A stretch of 6,411 bases of DNA from Polaromonas sp. YR568 (GTDB taxonomy: Bacteria; Pseudomonadota; Gammaproteobacteria; Burkholderiales; Burkholderiaceae): positions 1-6,411 of the forward strand of contig CAMBWM010000132.1 in the NCBI GenBank assembly GCA_945871335.1, in the 5' to 3' direction. Below are positions 5,649-6,411 of this stretch, in pieces; the stretch's first letter is position 1; each line of letters starts with the position of its first letter. The position numbers and the translations under genes were made by a program. The notes beneath the pieces were generated by a model. It saw only the letters and a program-made list of their open reading frames with translations. It made no database searches and had not been told where the DNA came from.

Positions 5649-6411
5649 TCATGCTGACCATATTCTCGGGTTAGGCGCATCCAGCTGCCACAACGCTTTG
5701 CGCCAGGCCCGCCACACCTGCTTAAGCAAGTCCATCGCCGGCTCGACCACCGGCGCCAGCACGCGCAACACCACCACCTGCGCGCCGGGGCTGGTAGCAC
5801 CGGCGGCGGCCTCCATGGCGTGGCCTTGCAGCAGCTCGCGCGCAACGTCCAACGCGGCTTGCCGGCGCGCTTTGTCGAGCTTGCTGCCCGCCACAAAAAA
5901 CAGCGTGGCCATGCAGCGCTGGCCGGCCATGCCCAGTGGGTTGTTCAGCAGCAAGTCGTCGTGTGCGTTCAGCCTAGCGCGCTCGAGCCAGGCACCGGGC
6001 AACTCAATGTGCTGGCAAAAACTGCCTTCGGCAAAGGGCAGGCCGGCGTTGGGCAGGCCCAGCGCGGTGACGTCCCAGCCCATCATCTCTGCGCCGGGTG
6101 CCAGCTCCATCTTTAGCCGGTTTTCTGCCAGGCAGCCGCTGTAGCACAGGGCTTCCAGCGGCAGCCACTCCAACCGCGCCCCGGCGGCCAGCGTCACATG
6201 CACGCGCTGCAAAGCCGGCTCGCCCAGCGAGCGGTAAAAGCGCGTCGCCCCCGGTGTGGTCACCAGCGCGTGCGCGCCTGTGGCCACGGTCGCTTGAATG
6301 TCCAGCGTATCGCCGCCCACCAGCCCGCCCGGCGGGTGCACCAGCACGTTGTGGCACACGGCATCGCCCTCGGGGTAAAGGCTTTGCAAGATACGCAGCG
6401 GCCCCTTGTGG
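5649..6411 (-). CDS. ureD: Urease accessory protein UreD (UreH), 5' end missing
   Basis: UreD, with UreF and UreG, forms the complex that loads nickel into apo-urease in the cytosol. The window shows the last 253 residues and the stop; the frame stays open to base 6411, so about 20-40 N-terminal residues lie outside. The first visible residues, HKGPLRILQSLYPEG, followed by HPPGGLVGGD (visible residues 25-34) and TTPGATRFYRS (51-61), are UreD hallmarks. Further matches are LEWLPLEALCYSGC, GWDVTALGLP and the C-terminal PRIWSA. A TTG at 6389 is an internal leucine codon, not a start. The coding frame is intact. The gene points towards urtE, and the gene after it is slyD, not ureA, so the urease structural genes are not directly downstream as in many ureDABC operons. 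Any promoter lies outside the window. Confidence 0.95.
   Translation of the reverse strand, partial: HKGPLRILQSLYPEGDAVCHNVLVHPPGGLVGGDTLDIQATVATGAHALVTTPGATRFYRSLGEPALQRVHVTLAAGARLEWLPLEALCYSGCLAENRLKMELAPGAEMMGWDVTALGLPNAGLPFAEGSFCQHIELPGAWLERARLNAHDDLLLNNPLGMAGQRCMATLFFVAGSKLDKARRQAALDVARELLQGHAMEAAAGATSPGAQVVVLRVLAPVVEPAMDLLKQVWRAWRKALWQLDAPNPRIWSA

Noticed and set aside
5230..6144. Long + strand ORF of 304 codons opposite slyD and ureD
   Set aside because: It is antisense to two well-recognised genes, spans both and their gap, and resembles no family; it is a GC-rich shadow frame.
6120..6180. UreD variant motif WLPLEALCYSGC instead of the more widespread WLPQET form
   Set aside because: From memory this wording is usual in Comamonadaceae UreD, so it looks like a lineage trait and not a defect.
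1..6411. Search for tRNA, rRNA, CRISPR, insertion sequence or prophage signals
   Set aside because: None seen. No repeat arrays, transposase motifs or tRNA-like cloverleaf; the gaps are short and the genes are intact, apart from the two cut by the window edges.

Overview
The window looks like a betaproteobacterial chromosome, most likely Burkholderiales and probably a Comamonadaceae-type organism (Polaromonas, Rhodoferax or Acidovorax relatives). This is judged from the GC-rich codon use and the wording of the UrtB, UrtC and UreD motifs; no search was run, so the genus is a guess. It is a urea-acquisition locus joined to urease maturation functions.

Left part, + strand (1-5060): the 3' end of urtA (periplasmic urea-binding protein) is followed by a small hairpin and a strong intrinsic terminator. 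A roughly 180-base AT-richer gap then leads to urtB, urtC, urtD and urtE. These four genes are tightly packed: gaps of 3 and 12 bases, and one ATGA overlap between urtC and urtD. UrtB and UrtC form the membrane channel, UrtD and UrtE are the two ATPases, and UrtA delivers urea.

The most informative non-coding piece is the urtA-urtB gap. Just after the terminator lies a sigma54-like -24/-12 element with exact spacing. Overlapping its -12 end is an inverted repeat matching the NtrC-site consensus (TGCAC-N7-GTGCA). Together with the terminator, this suggests that urtBCDE has its own nitrogen-regulated promoter and is partly uncoupled from urtA.

Right part, - strand (5116-6411): two genes converge on urtE. 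The window opens inside ureD (urease accessory protein, 5' end missing). Downstream of it on the same strand lies a SlyD-type FKBP peptidyl-prolyl isomerase with a histidine-rich, metal-binding C-terminal tail. Urea uptake, a urease-maturation scaffold and a probable nickel-binding chaperone therefore sit side by side. The genes for the urease subunits are not in the window.

Every protein here belongs to a recognisable family, and I see no mobile element, CRISPR array, RNA gene or undescribed multi-gene system. The interest lies in the regulatory layout and the gene arrangement.
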